NCBI GenBank assembly: GCA_965221295.1
Contig: OZ244879.1
Coordinates: 2,232,001-2,296,000 of the forward strand
DNA length: 64,000 bases
DNA from: Bin87 sp965221295
GTDB taxonomy: Bacteria > Chloroflexota > Dehalococcoidia > Lucifugimonadales > UBA3495
Direction of reading: 5' to 3'
Made by a program: the position numbers and the translations under genes. Below, piece after piece: positions 1-8,177 of the stretch (within the stretch, counting starts at the first letter, position 1; each line of letters begins with the position of its first letter). The notes beneath the pieces are model-generated. The model was not told the DNA's origin. It saw only the letters and a list, made by a program, of their open reading frames with translations, and did no database searches.

Positions 1-779
1 AGGGCGCCGCTACCCACGTCGTGGAGGACGGGCACGCCGGTTTGTTCGCCCAGCGCCACGAGATCGCGTTCTTCGACAGCGGCGGTGAAGCCCTCAACCC
101 GGAAATTGCTGGCGTGGGCTTTGAGGAACGCGGCCGTGTGGTCGGTAACCGCATCGGCATAATCGCGGACGTAGGTGCGGTTGGTCGTTCCGACATCGAC
201 CAACTCGCAGCCGCTCTGACGGAGGACGTCGGGGATGCGGAATCCGCCGCCGATTTCCACAGCCTCGCCTCGAGCGACGATGACCTGTCGCCCGGCGGCC
301 AGGGCAGACAGGCCCAGGAGCAGGGCGGACGCGTTGTTGTTGACGACCAGGGCGGCCTCGGCGCCGGTGATTTGACGGAGGAGGGATTGCAAATGGGCCT
401 GACGCGAACCGCGCCGGCCAGTGTCCAGGTCGATTTCGAGATCGGAATAACCGCTGGCGGCAGCTTCCACGGCGGCGATGGCCGAGCGGCTGAGGGGCGC
501 GCGGCCCAGGTTGGTATGGATCACGACGCCGGTGGCGTTGATCAGGGGCCGGGGTGAAGGAGAGACCAGTTCAGCGACGGTCTGGCTCACGGCCTCGGCG
601 ATGTCGACGAGACAACGGGGTTGGCCGCCGGCGATGATGTCCCGACGGGCTTCGGCGAGGGCGTCGCGGGCCAGGCTCACCAGCCATTCGCGCCCGTACA
701 TTGCGGCAGGGACAGCCAGGATCTCGCTGGTCACGACCCGCTCGACGCTGGGAAGGTTACGTAGCAGTTGACTGGTCAT
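1..779 (-). CDS. selA: L-seryl-tRNA(Sec) selenium transferase, 3' end outside window
   Basis: The reverse strand is open from an ATG at 779 to the window edge (259 codons, N-terminal half of a protein of about 460 residues). SelA is a cytoplasmic PLP enzyme that converts Ser-tRNA(Sec) to Sec-tRNA(Sec) using selenophosphate. Diagnostic stretches are visible in order: INATGVVIHTNLGRAPLS from residue 80, VVNNNASALLL, EAVEIGGGFRIPDVLRQSG, VDVGTTNRT and HASNFRVEGFT. The PLP lysine lies in the missing part. No selC, selB or selD is visible in this window; selB often follows selA and may lie just outside. The gene matters because two probable selenoprotein genes lie at 11616-13108. Family assignment is secure. 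Confidence 0.95.
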   Translation of the reverse strand, partial: MTSQLLRNLPSVERVVTSEILAVPAAMYGREWLVSLARDALAEARRDIIAGGQPRCLVDIAEAVSQTVAELVSPSPRPLINATGVVIHTNLGRAPLSRSAIAAVEAAASGYSDLEIDLDTGRRGSRQAHLQSLLRQITGAEAALVVNNNASALLLGLSALAAGRQVIVARGEAVEIGGGFRIPDVLRQSGCELVDVGTTNRTYVRDYADAVTDHTAAFLKAHASNFRVEGFTAAVEERDLVALGEQTGVPVLHDVGSGA

Positions 780-849
780 GGCAATGGGAGTAGCGAAGTC
801 GATTCGGCAAAAGACGGCGGTGTGGTCGGTGTATTCTAACACCGATAGG

Positions 850-881
850 TCGATTGGACGTTGGATCGATTGGACGCTGGG
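850..881. repeat. 16-bp tandem duplication
   Basis: Two adjacent 16-bp units (850-865 and 866-881) share the core TCGATTGGACG and differ at only two positions near their ends. They are non-coding, upstream of selA. Confidence 0.8.
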
Positions 882-910
882 CGGTCGCGACGGTGCCACC
901 GGGCGCCAGG

Positions 911-964
911 GCTACCGCCGCTCAAGGAGCTATCGCTGTGCCAATAGCTATCGCCGTGCAAATG
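911..964. repeat. three 18-bp tandem units
   Basis: Three consecutive 18-bp units (911, 929, 947) begin GCTACCGCCG, GCTATCGCTG and GCTATCGCCG. Units two and three are nearly identical and the first is more diverged. They are non-coding. Confidence 0.75.
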
Positions 965-1239
965 GCCAGGCTAGGTTCGAGTCCGCTGGCATGACGCTGG
1001 AGGACGACGCGATTAGAAGGAGCCGGGTAGCGTGGCCGGGGCCCCTACACGGCCAAGAGGCGCCGAAAAAGAGGACCGGTTTTGATAAACGGCGGCACAT
1101 TCGGATGGGCCGGCATAGACTATACATGGACTATAATTGAAGCGATCGGCCTGAATTGCGCTCTCGCATTGCGTAGGCGCTCGACCGTTGCATAGGCAAT
1201 GGATTCTGAGTGTGCAGTGGATTCAGGGAAGATGGCCAC

Positions 1240-1446
1240 ATGAGACGGAAGATAATCGGCATCAGCATAGTCGCCGTGTTTGCGGTGGCCATCGTATTTG
1301 GCGGCGTCCACGCGGCATTGGAGGTGATTGAGGCTAACGCGGGTCCAACGGGCGCCGCGGACGGCGAGTACGTGCCGCGGTTGGCCGGCGAGGGATCGGG
1401 CGACCCGACCATTGCCGCGTTGAAAAACGTGTGTCTGTTTCATTGA
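1240..1446 (+). CDS. small single-pass membrane or exported protein, unknown function
   Basis: A 68-residue protein starts MRRKIIGISIVAVFAVAI: two arginines and a lysine, then a hydrophobic stretch of about 18 residues ending near HAALEV, which fits a signal peptide or membrane anchor. AGGGAAG lies 8 bases before the ATG, and I prefer this start to the GTG-type start 30 bases upstream. The rest is small and polar (Gly, Ala, Glu) and ends VCLFH. The family is not recognised. The frame stays open for about 38 more codons after the TGA, with no similarity signal that would justify read-through. Confidence 0.5.
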   Translation: MRRKIIGISIVAVFAVAIVFGGVHAALEVIEANAGPTGAADGEYVPRLAGEGSGDPTIAALKNVCLFH

Positions 1447-1632
1447 GCGTTGGCATCTATGAACGCTGAACATCTATCGAACGCCAAGCGGCTGATTAGC
1501 GCCAGGCGTCTGAAGGCTAGTAGTTTCAACGGCAGCGCACAGAATGCCGCAGCGCGGATGAGACAGGCCTGATAGTCACCAGGGATCATGCTGCTGACAG
1601 CAGTTGACAGTTAGAAACGACTCGGAGCAAGA

Positions 1633-2871
1633 ATGACCACAGAAACCGGATTGCCCCCAGAGCTCAACGCGTTCAAGAACACCGTGCGCCAGATAGTGCG
1701 CGACGAGTGCATACCGCTGGAGCCGGAATTTCTGGCCCATCCGCCTCAGGAAGGGGAACCGGACAACGGCGCGCCCCGAGGAGTGTTGGAGGCGGTGCCG
1801 GGAGTGTTGGGAACGTTATCGGCGGACCAATGGGGTCGGTTGAACGATCTTTCCCGGCAAACCGGGATTTACACGTCGTTCGTGCCTGCCGAGTACGGTG
1901 GTGGAGGAATAGGAGCGCTGGGACACCTGGTACTGGAGGAGGAGGTGCATCGGAGCATCGTGCACCTGCCGACATCGCCGGCGCCCATGTTCATGTTCGG
2001 CGCCTGCACGCCGGAGCAGGAGGCAAAATACCTGTACCCGGCGATTAACGGCGACCTCTACTATTCGTTCGCGCAAACGGAGCCGCAGGCCGGTTCGGAT
2101 CCTGGCGGCATGATGCAGACGCGGGCGATTCGGGACGGCGATGATTGGGTGCTCAACGGCACCAAGATGTTCATATCGGGGGCGGCGTCGGCGGACTTCC
2201 TGCTGGTGCAGGCGGTGACGGATCCCGACAAGATGCAGCGCGGCGGGATCACGATGTTCATCATCGACAACCCGACGCCGGGGGTGACCTTCGAGCCGAT
2301 AAGGGTTTGGGTTGCGCCCACGAAGGCGCAGCAGCATTACGTTCACCTGGACAACGTGCGGATTCCGCAGACGCAGACGTTGGGCGAAGTGGGCGGAGGA
2401 TTCAACCTGGGCCAACAATGGCTGGTGCACCACGACCGGCTGCTGCGGGGCGCGATGGCCTTGGGGATATTGACCCGCGCCCTGCAGATGGCGATTGACT
2501 GGTCGAAGGAGCGGGTGACATACGGCCGGCCGATTGCGGATCGGCAAGCAATCCAGTGGATGCTGACCGACGTATACATGGACATCACAGCCCTGCGGGC
2601 GGTAGCGCGGGAAACCGCCGCCCGCGCCGACGCCGGGGAGGACGTGCGGGTTGAAGCATCCATGGTGAAGTACGCGGCAGGCGAATGGGGATGGCGAAGC
2701 ATTGACAAGATAATGCAGATCTTCGGCGGCATTGGGGAGACGCTCGATATGCCGATTCCGCATTGGTATCATATGTTGCGCCACGCTCGAATCGGCGGCG
2801 GGACTTCGGAGATCCACAAGTTCGTAATGGCTCGCGCGCTGCTCGCGGGCCGGGCGGGATTTCAGGGCTAG
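1633..2871 (+). CDS. acyl-CoA dehydrogenase family protein
   Basis: The 412-residue length and motifs fit the FAD-dependent acyl-CoA dehydrogenase family, which introduces an alpha-beta double bond into acyl-CoA in the cytoplasm and passes electrons to ETF. The N-terminal helical domain is followed by FAQTEPQAGSDPGG (FAD and substrate contact), WVLNGTKMFISGA and the C-terminal signature GGGTSEIHK near residue 390. The Glu that acts as base in medium-chain enzymes sits at the position occupied here by Gly389, and the alternative helix-G position reads HHDRLLRG rather than the usual Glu. Substrate therefore cannot be named, and the enzyme may use another base or be a divergent subgroup. The next gene in the same direction starts 70 bases downstream. 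Confidence 0.88.
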   Translation: MTTETGLPPELNAFKNTVRQIVRDECIPLEPEFLAHPPQEGEPDNGAPRGVLEAVPGVLGTLSADQWGRLNDLSRQTGIYTSFVPAEYGGGGIGALGHLVLEEEVHRSIVHLPTSPAPMFMFGACTPEQEAKYLYPAINGDLYYSFAQTEPQAGSDPGGMMQTRAIRDGDDWVLNGTKMFISGAASADFLLVQAVTDPDKMQRGGITMFIIDNPTPGVTFEPIRVWVAPTKAQQHYVHLDNVRIPQTQTLGEVGGGFNLGQQWLVHHDRLLRGAMALGILTRALQMAIDWSKERVTYGRPIADRQAIQWMLTDVYMDITALRAVARETAARADAGEDVRVEASMVKYAAGEWGWRSIDKIMQIFGGIGETLDMPIPHWYHMLRHARIGGGTSEIHKFVMARALLAGRAGFQG

Positions 2872-2940
2872 GATGAATTCGGCCCGCCAATGCCGAGCCA
2901 TCGCCGGCCGACGCAGTTGGCAGACCCACAGGAGGTCATC

Positions 2941-3747
2941 ATGTCGTATCAAACCACGTTGAAGTACTGTATCCCCGCGGTCGTTGCGGTTCTGCTGATG
3001 CTGATCGGAGCGTGGGCGTTCAACCTGTCGCCGGTGGCCGCTCGAGCCGAGCGGGTCGCGACGCCGCTGGAATCTCAAACGCCGGACAACGGGCAATTGG
3101 CCGGGATTCAGTATGACGTTTTGCAGGTGACGGGCACGGGCATTGCAACCGGAACGCCCGACCTGGCGGAGTTGTCGCTCACCGTGTCCGTGACCGCGGC
3201 AACCGTTGCCGAGGCCCGGAACGACGCTGCTGAGTCCATGGCGGCGGTGCGAAGCAAGTTGATCGAGATGGGAATCGCCAGCAAGGACATCGCCACGAGC
3301 AGGTTCTCCATCCACCCGGCGTATGAATATGGCGCCGATGGCCGGGAGCACACCGGCTACACCGCCAGCAATGGGATCACAGTCACCGTTCGGAACATTG
3401 ACGATGTTGGGACCATGATCGACTCCGCCGTGGCAGCTGGCGGCGATCATCTGGTGTTTGACTACCTGGACTTCAGGTTCTCGGACACCAGCAAACTGGA
3501 ACGGGAAGCCCGCCAGAACGCGATGTCGGACATGAAGAACAAGGCGGGTCAGATCGCGGCGTTTTCCAATCGAACGCTGGGGGACTTGAAGGCGGTCAGC
3601 GAAGGTTCCGCGGACCTTCCCGTGGGCCCGCTGTTCGAACTCGCGGGGGTCGCCCGGATGGCCGCGGCGGACGTGGCCACGCCGATATCGGTGGGAGAGG
3701 ATACGGTTCAGGTTACCGTTTACGGAACCTACGAACTGCGCCGGTAA
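2941..3747 (+). CDS. exported SIMPL-domain (DUF541, YggE-like) protein
   Basis: A 268-residue protein with an N-terminal membrane segment (YCIPAVVAVLLMLIGAWAF, residues 8-26), so exported or anchored. The body starts QVTGTGIATGTPDLAELSLTV, the typical opening of the SIMPL/DUF541 domain, followed by IASKDIATSRFSIHP and a C-terminal VQVTVYGTYELR strand. YggE relatives are linked to oxidative-stress tolerance, but the biochemical role is unknown. The start is fixed by AGGAGGT at 2931-2937, five bases before the ATG. An upstream in-frame ATG at 2890 lacks a ribosome site. The dcd gene follows after 6 bases. Confidence 0.88.
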   Translation: MSYQTTLKYCIPAVVAVLLMLIGAWAFNLSPVAARAERVATPLESQTPDNGQLAGIQYDVLQVTGTGIATGTPDLAELSLTVSVTAATVAEARNDAAESMAAVRSKLIEMGIASKDIATSRFSIHPAYEYGADGREHTGYTASNGITVTVRNIDDVGTMIDSAVAAGGDHLVFDYLDFRFSDTSKLEREARQNAMSDMKNKAGQIAAFSNRTLGDLKAVSEGSADLPVGPLFELAGVARMAAADVATPISVGEDTVQVTVYGTYELRR

Positions 3748-3753
3748 GGGTCG

Positions 3754-4320
3754 ATGGTACTGAGTGACCGCAGCATCAGGCGCGAGCTGGACGAGGGGCG
3801 GATCGTGGTCCGCCCCATCGACCTTGAGGACATTCAGCCGGCCAGCATCGACCTGCACCTTGATAACCGGTTCCTGGTGTTCTCGAACTCACAACGTCCT
3901 TATATTGATGTGCGCGAATCGCAGACCGAGCTGACGCAAGAGGTCGAAATCGCGGGCGACGGCCAGTTCATCCTGCACCCTGGGGAGTTCGTTTTGGGGA
4001 GTACGCGGGAGCACATAGAGCTGCCCGATGATCTGGTGGCGCGGCTGGAGGGCAAGAGCAGCCTGGGGCGCATCGGATTGCTGATTCACAGCACGGCGGG
4101 GTTCGTGGACCCGGGCTGGCGGGGGCGGTTGACGCTCGAACTTAGCAACGTGGCCCGATTGCCCATCGCCCTGTACCAAGGGATGAAGATAGGGCAGATT
4201 TCATTCCTGCGGCTGACCGAGCCGGCGGAACGGCTCTACGGTTCGCCGGAGTTGGGGAGCAGGTACCAGGGCCAGTCCGGTCCCACCGCCAGTCGGTTCC
4301 ACCAGGATTTCCGGGGGTGA
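3754..4320 (+). CDS. dcd: dCTP deaminase
   Basis: A 188-residue member of the trimeric dCTP deaminase/dUTPase fold that converts dCTP to dUTP for dTMP synthesis. Key stretches are IQPASIDLHLDNRFLVF, the nucleotide-binding EGKSSLGRIGLLIHSTAGF and VDPGWRGRLTLELSN, which carries the catalytic Glu of the LELSN strand. Length matches the family. Some relatives also hydrolyse dUTP, and the sequence alone does not settle which applies. The gene is 6 bases after the SIMPL gene and 10 before ribD, so it is probably co-transcribed with the riboflavin genes. Confidence 0.93.
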   Translation: MVLSDRSIRRELDEGRIVVRPIDLEDIQPASIDLHLDNRFLVFSNSQRPYIDVRESQTELTQEVEIAGDGQFILHPGEFVLGSTREHIELPDDLVARLEGKSSLGRIGLLIHSTAGFVDPGWRGRLTLELSNVARLPIALYQGMKIGQISFLRLTEPAERLYGSPELGSRYQGQSGPTASRFHQDFRG

Positions 4321-4330
4321 TTGCGCCACC

Positions 4331-5485
4331 ATGGTCGCTGACGCCGCTGCGGAAACTAACCCCATGGCCAGGGCGATTGATCTGGCCCGGCACGCCCTGG
4401 GCAGCACCAGTCCGAATCCGGCGGTTGGAGCGGTGATCACGCGCGACGGAGTAATCGTTGGAGAGGGATACACGCTGCCGCCGGGTCAGAGGCACGCCGA
4501 GATTGGCGCGCTGCAACAGGCCGGCGCGGCGGCGCGAGGCGCCACCCTGTACTGTACTCTGGAGCCGTGCTGCCACCACGGGCGTACACCGCCCTGCACC
4601 GACGCGATCATCGATGCGGGCGTGAAGCGCGTGGTCTACGCTGTGGGCGACCCGAATCCCAGGGTTTCCGGGGGCGGCGAGTCGGCGTTGCAGGCCGCCG
4701 GGGTCACGGTGGAGATGGAACCTGAGCCGAGGGCGGAGGAGCTTTACGAGGCGTTCGCCAAACACATCACCACCGGCCTGCCCTTTGTGGTCGCCAAGTT
4801 TGCGATGAGCCTGGACGGGAAGATCGCGACCCGCACCGGAGCGTCGCAGTGGATCACAGGACCGGCGGCGCGGGCGCGGGTGCAAGAGATGCGCAAGGAA
4901 CTGGACGGCATCATGGTGGGAATCGGCACCGCCCTGGCCGACGACCCTCAGTTGACTGCCCGCGACAACGATGGCGTCCCGTTGGAACCCAACCTGCAAC
5001 CGGTGCGGGTAGTAGTTGACAGCAGGGGTCGCATCCCACCGGGGGCGCTGATGCTGAAGCAGCCGGGGCGGACGATAATCGCGACGGGTGGCGGGGTGGA
5101 CAGGAGCAGCAAATCCAGGCTCGAGGACTCCGGCGCAGAGGTGGTCGAGTTCCCCGGAGCCAGTGGCCGGGTTGACTTGGCCGGGCTCGTAGTGTACCTG
5201 GGCGGCGAAGGACTGGTGAGCGTCATGGTTGAGGGAGGCGGCCAACTGCTGGGGGCGATGCTCGATGGAATGCTGATTGACCGGGTTGACGCATTCATAG
5301 CGCCCATGCTGATTGGGGGAGCGGGCGCGCCTTCGCCCATTGCTGGCGGGGGCGCGGCGGCGATTGGCGACGCGCTGCAGCTGGACCGAACCAGGGTTGA
5401 ATCGATTGGCCCGGATTGGCTGATCACCGGGTATCCCAAAACGGGTAAACTTGATACTGGGCATTCCGGGACCGGGCGGTTCTAG
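4331..5485 (+). CDS. ribD: bifunctional riboflavin biosynthesis deaminase/reductase
   Basis: RibD (384 residues) deaminates and then reduces the pyrimidine intermediate made from GTP. The N-terminal deaminase domain (to about residue 150) shows SPNPAVGAV, the zinc ligands HAE and LEPCCHHGRTPPC. The reductase domain begins VVAKFAMSLDGKIA and includes GIGTALADDPQLTAR and MVEGGGQLLG. An ATG at 4364 is an alternative start. The last residues (KLDTGHSGTGRF) are encoded by the beginning of a 15-bp tandem repeat array that also supplies the stop codon, so the tail is not conserved sequence. It is first of four riboflavin genes. Confidence 0.94.
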   Translation: MVADAAAETNPMARAIDLARHALGSTSPNPAVGAVITRDGVIVGEGYTLPPGQRHAEIGALQQAGAAARGATLYCTLEPCCHHGRTPPCTDAIIDAGVKRVVYAVGDPNPRVSGGGESALQAAGVTVEMEPEPRAEELYEAFAKHITTGLPFVVAKFAMSLDGKIATRTGASQWITGPAARARVQEMRKELDGIMVGIGTALADDPQLTARDNDGVPLEPNLQPVRVVVDSRGRIPPGALMLKQPGRTIIATGGGVDRSSKSRLEDSGAEVVEFPGASGRVDLAGLVVYLGGEGLVSVMVEGGGQLLGAMLDGMLIDRVDAFIAPMLIGGAGAPSPIAGGGAAAIGDALQLDRTRVESIGPDWLITGYPKTGKLDTGHSGTGRF

Positions 5486-5531
5486 TCCGGGCGATTCTAG
5501 TCCGGGCAATTCAAGTCCGGGCGGTTCTAGT
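5472..5531. repeat. four 15-bp tandem units at the ribD 3' end
   Basis: Units at 5472, 5487, 5502 and 5517 follow CCGGGCGGTTCTAGT with one to three changes each. The first unit contains the ribD stop codon (TAG at 5483-5485). The array fills most of the ribD-ribE gap. Confidence 0.9.
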
Positions 5532-5560
5532 CAAGGTATTCCAACAACGGAGGCGGCTGA

Positions 5561-6145
5561 ATGTTCACGGGAATTGTGGAGGAAGTTGGCCGCGTATCTG
5601 GCCTCGACGATTATCGGTTTGGGATACGGGCGGAAAAGGTGGTGGCAGACGTCAAGTTGGGGGACAGCATCGCGGTAAACGGGGCTTGTCTGACCGTGGT
5701 TGAGTTCGACGGCGGCGGTTTTGCGGTTGACCTGGCGCCGGAAACGCTGCGACGGACCTCGCTGGGAGAGGCTGGGGCCGGATCGGCGGTGAATTTGGAG
5801 CGGGCGTTATCCGCCAGCGACCGCATGGGCGGGCACATAGTGCAAGGGCACGTGGACGGAACCGGCGCCATCACCGGACTGATCCCGGAGGCTGATTGCT
5901 ACATTATGGAAATTGAGGCGCCGGAAGCGTTGGTTCCCTACATCGTTGAAAAGGGATTCATCGCGGTTGACGGAATCAGCCTGACGGTGGTACAAAGACA
6001 AGCGCGCCGCTTCACGATTTCGGTGATACCGTTCACGATGCAGAATACAAACCTGCATGAAAAATCGGTGGGAGACCGGGTAAATTTGGAAGCGGACATC
6101 TTGGCAAAGTACGTGGAAAGCCTCCTCCAATCCAGGTTGGGTTGA
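5561..6145 (+). CDS. ribE: riboflavin synthase, alpha-type
   Basis: A 194-residue protein with two lumazine-binding repeats: MFTGIVEEVG at the N terminus with NGACLTVV, and HIVQGHVDGTG followed by GISLTVV in the second half. It dismutates two 6,7-dimethyl-8-ribityllumazine molecules to riboflavin. The ATG is preceded by GGAGGC about 8 bases upstream. Lumazine synthase (ribH), which makes its substrate, is not in this window. Confidence 0.95.
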   Translation: MFTGIVEEVGRVSGLDDYRFGIRAEKVVADVKLGDSIAVNGACLTVVEFDGGGFAVDLAPETLRRTSLGEAGAGSAVNLERALSASDRMGGHIVQGHVDGTGAITGLIPEADCYIMEIEAPEALVPYIVEKGFIAVDGISLTVVQRQARRFTISVIPFTMQNTNLHEKSVGDRVNLEADILAKYVESLLQSRLG

Positions 6146-6176
6146 GCGTTGGCCAAAAGGCGGGAACCGCTCTGAG

Positions 6177-6800
6177 ATGCAGTTGACGAGCATCGAACAA
6201 GGACTTGAAGATCTGAGGTCCGGCAAGTTCCTCATCGTGGTGGACGATGAAGAGCGGGAAAACGAGGGGGATCTGGTGATGTCGGCCGAGCACGTAACTG
6301 CGGAGGCCGTCAACTTCATGGTGACCCATGCGCGGGGCCAGGTCTGTATGCCGATGATGGCGGAACGATTGGCCGAGTTGGACATACCGTTGCTGGCCAG
6401 CGTGAATTCCGATTCCGAGATGCCGACGGCGTTCACCATGCCGGTGGACTACGCCATCAACACCTCCACGGGCATTTCGGCTGGCGACCGGGCGGCGACC
6501 ATCAGGGCGCTGATCGATCCTGATTCACGTCCAGAGGATTTCATCCAACCGGGGCATCTGTTTCCGCTAAGGTATCACCAGGGCGGCGTGCTGGCGCGTC
6601 CGGGGCATACCGAGGCCATCGTGGACCTGTGCCGGCTGGCGGGATTGTATCCGGCTGGCGTAGTGTGCGAGATCATGAAGGCAGACGGGTCAATGGCTCG
6701 GATGCCGGACTTGGAGCCCATGGCTCGGGAATTTTCGCTGAACATCTTGTCCATCGCGGATCTTATCGCGTACCGCGGCAAGCACGACCCGGAGGGATAA
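6177..6800 (+). CDS. ribB: 3,4-dihydroxy-2-butanone 4-phosphate synthase, stand-alone
   Basis: A 207-residue RibB converts ribulose 5-phosphate to the four-carbon precursor of the lumazine ring. It shows the acidic metal-binding loop VVDDEERENEGDLVM, HARGQVCMPM, STGISAGDRAATIRALID and RPGHTEAIVDL, so all known active-site regions are present. Its stop codon overlaps the start of ribBA (TAATG at 6798-6802), implying translational coupling to a second gene whose N-terminal half does the same reaction. The ribosome site is weak. Confidence 0.93.
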   Translation: MQLTSIEQGLEDLRSGKFLIVVDDEERENEGDLVMSAEHVTAEAVNFMVTHARGQVCMPMMAERLAELDIPLLASVNSDSEMPTAFTMPVDYAINTSTGISAGDRAATIRALIDPDSRPEDFIQPGHLFPLRYHQGGVLARPGHTEAIVDLCRLAGLYPAGVVCEIMKADGSMARMPDLEPMAREFSLNILSIADLIAYRGKHDPEG

Positions 6801-8032
6801 TGCCGCTGTGCAGCGTAGATGAGGCTCTGGAAGACCTTTCCTCCGGGAAATTTCTCATCGTGGTGGACGACGAGAGCCGCGAGAATGAGGGCGACCTATT
6901 CTTGCTAGCGCAACACGTGACGCCGGCGGCCATCAATTTCATGGTGACCCACGCCAGGGGTTTGGTGTGCGTTCCCATGCTGGGCGAACGGTTGGATGAG
7001 TTGCGCATTCCGTTGCTGCGGGGCCGGAATTCCAGGACCCCTCAGTCAACCGCGTTCACCACGTCGGTGGATTACAAAGTAGGAACGACCACCGGCATCT
7101 CGGCGAATGACCGCAGCGCCACCATACGGGCCTTGATCGACCCTAATTCTAAACCAGAGGACTTTACGCATCCGGGGCACATGTTCCCGTTGCGGGCCGA
7201 TCCAAACGGAGCGCTGGGCAGGCCGGGTCACACCGAGGCCATCATCGACCTGTGCAAAGAGATTGGAGCCTATCCGGCCGGGGTTATCTGCGAGATCATG
7301 AACCCCGACGGGAGCATGGCTCGCATGAATGATCTAGAGGAGTTCGCCAGCGAACACGACCTGAAGATATTCAGCATCGCGCAGCTGATCGCGCACCGTA
7401 GGATGAGCGAAACGCTGATTTGCAGGGTGGCTGAGGCCAACTTGCCCACCAAGTATGGGGTCGCCCGCATCGTTGGCTATCGCAGCGAAATCGACAGCGG
7501 AGAACACGCGGCGCTGACGGTTGGGGACTGGCAGCCAGGGGACGAGGTGATGGTGAGGGTGCACAGCGAGTGCCTGACCGGGGACGCTTTCGGCAGCCTG
7601 AAATGCGATTGCGGCGAACAACTGGACATGGCGATCCGCATGATTTTCGAAAACGGATCAGGGGCGCTGATCTATTTGCGGCAGGAAGGCCGGGGCATTG
7701 GATTGCACAACAAGATCAAGGCCTACGCGTTGCAGGACGACGGCATGGACACCATCGAGGCCAACGTGGCCCTGGGATTCCAGCCAGACGAGCGCAAATA
7801 CGACCTGGCCGCACAAATCATGAAGGACCTGGGAATCACGCGGGCCCGCTTGGCCACCAATAATCCGCACAAGATGGCTGGCATCAGCGGCCTGGGCGTG
7901 GAGGTAGTGGGACGAGTCAGCCTGAGCGTGCCGCCCAACGAGGCCAACGAGGGATACATGCGGATCAAGAGGGACAGCATGGGGCACCTGATGTCCCCGA
8001 TCCAGCCCAGCCCTCCGTACCCGCTAGGTTAA
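6800..8032 (+). CDS. ribBA: bifunctional DHBP synthase / GTP cyclohydrolase II
   Basis: A 410-residue fusion. Residues 1-200 repeat the RibB fold (VVDDESRENEGDLF, TTGISANDRSATIRALID, RPGHTEAIIDL). Residues 205-410 are GTP cyclohydrolase II, with zinc cysteines in HSECLTGDAFGSLKCDCGEQ, the active-site loop LRQEGRGIGLHNKIKAYALQ and the TNNPHKM strand. It supplies both entry points of riboflavin synthesis. The start is the ATG overlapping the ribB stop; a longer frame upstream only runs antiparallel through ribB sequence. The RibB half is similar to the preceding gene, so this looks like a duplication of the domain. Confidence 0.94.
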   Translation: MPLCSVDEALEDLSSGKFLIVVDDESRENEGDLFLLAQHVTPAAINFMVTHARGLVCVPMLGERLDELRIPLLRGRNSRTPQSTAFTTSVDYKVGTTTGISANDRSATIRALIDPNSKPEDFTHPGHMFPLRADPNGALGRPGHTEAIIDLCKEIGAYPAGVICEIMNPDGSMARMNDLEEFASEHDLKIFSIAQLIAHRRMSETLICRVAEANLPTKYGVARIVGYRSEIDSGEHAALTVGDWQPGDEVMVRVHSECLTGDAFGSLKCDCGEQLDMAIRMIFENGSGALIYLRQEGRGIGLHNKIKAYALQDDGMDTIEANVALGFQPDERKYDLAAQIMKDLGITRARLATNNPHKMAGISGLGVEVVGRVSLSVPPNEANEGYMRIKRDSMGHLMSPIQPSPPYPLG

Positions 8033-8056
8033 TCGCCACCCGCTGGGTTAATCGTC
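8019..8056. repeat. 19-bp tandem duplication across the ribBA stop
   Basis: Two adjacent 19-bp units (8019 and 8038) share ACCCGCT-GGTTAATCG. The first contains the ribBA stop TAA at 8030-8032. The gap to 8177 holds nothing else I recognise. Confidence 0.75.
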
Positions 8057-8177
8057 GACGCTAATGCGGACGCCGGCCTCGCGTCGCTTGGCACAGCAGT
8101 AACGCTGGCGTGGCCACGGCTACTGAGGCAGCCGACACCAAGCCAGTATCCCAGCGCCACCCAGGATGGGGCGAGCG

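Larger units (their letters stand above)
780..1239. other. non-coding gap upstream of selA with short tandem repeats
   Basis: No credible gene is seen in this 460 bp between the divergent selA and a small membrane protein. It holds two short tandem repeats (850-881 and 911-964). A forward frame of 120 codons starting at 778 has no recognisable domain and begins inside the selA start, so I treat it as chance. Confidence 0.6.

Noticed and set aside
974..984. GGTTCGAGTCC, a tRNA T-loop-like string near selA, considered as selC
   Set aside because: The flanking T-stem does not pair beyond two bases, no 8-bp acceptor stem or UCA anticodon loop is found within 100 bases on either strand.
1444..1560. 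Open frame of about 38 codons after the TGA of the small membrane protein, considered as UGA read-through
   Set aside because: No Cys-containing redox motif, no paralogue and no hairpin support; chance openness in GC-rich DNA explains it.
1604..1609. TTGACA before the acyl-CoA dehydrogenase
   Set aside because: A -10 at normal spacing would abut the start codon and no TATAAT-like sequence is there.
1816..3858. Very long antisense open frames, here and over 4142-5509, 9343-11916 and 14289-15770
   Set aside because: They lie opposite conserved genes, are rich in Arg/His/Pro/Gly and have no domain; typical shadows in high-GC DNA.
4200..4330. FMN riboswitch before the riboflavin genes
   Set aside because: ribD follows dcd by 10 bases and no conserved FMN aptamer core is seen here or in the ribD-ribE gap.
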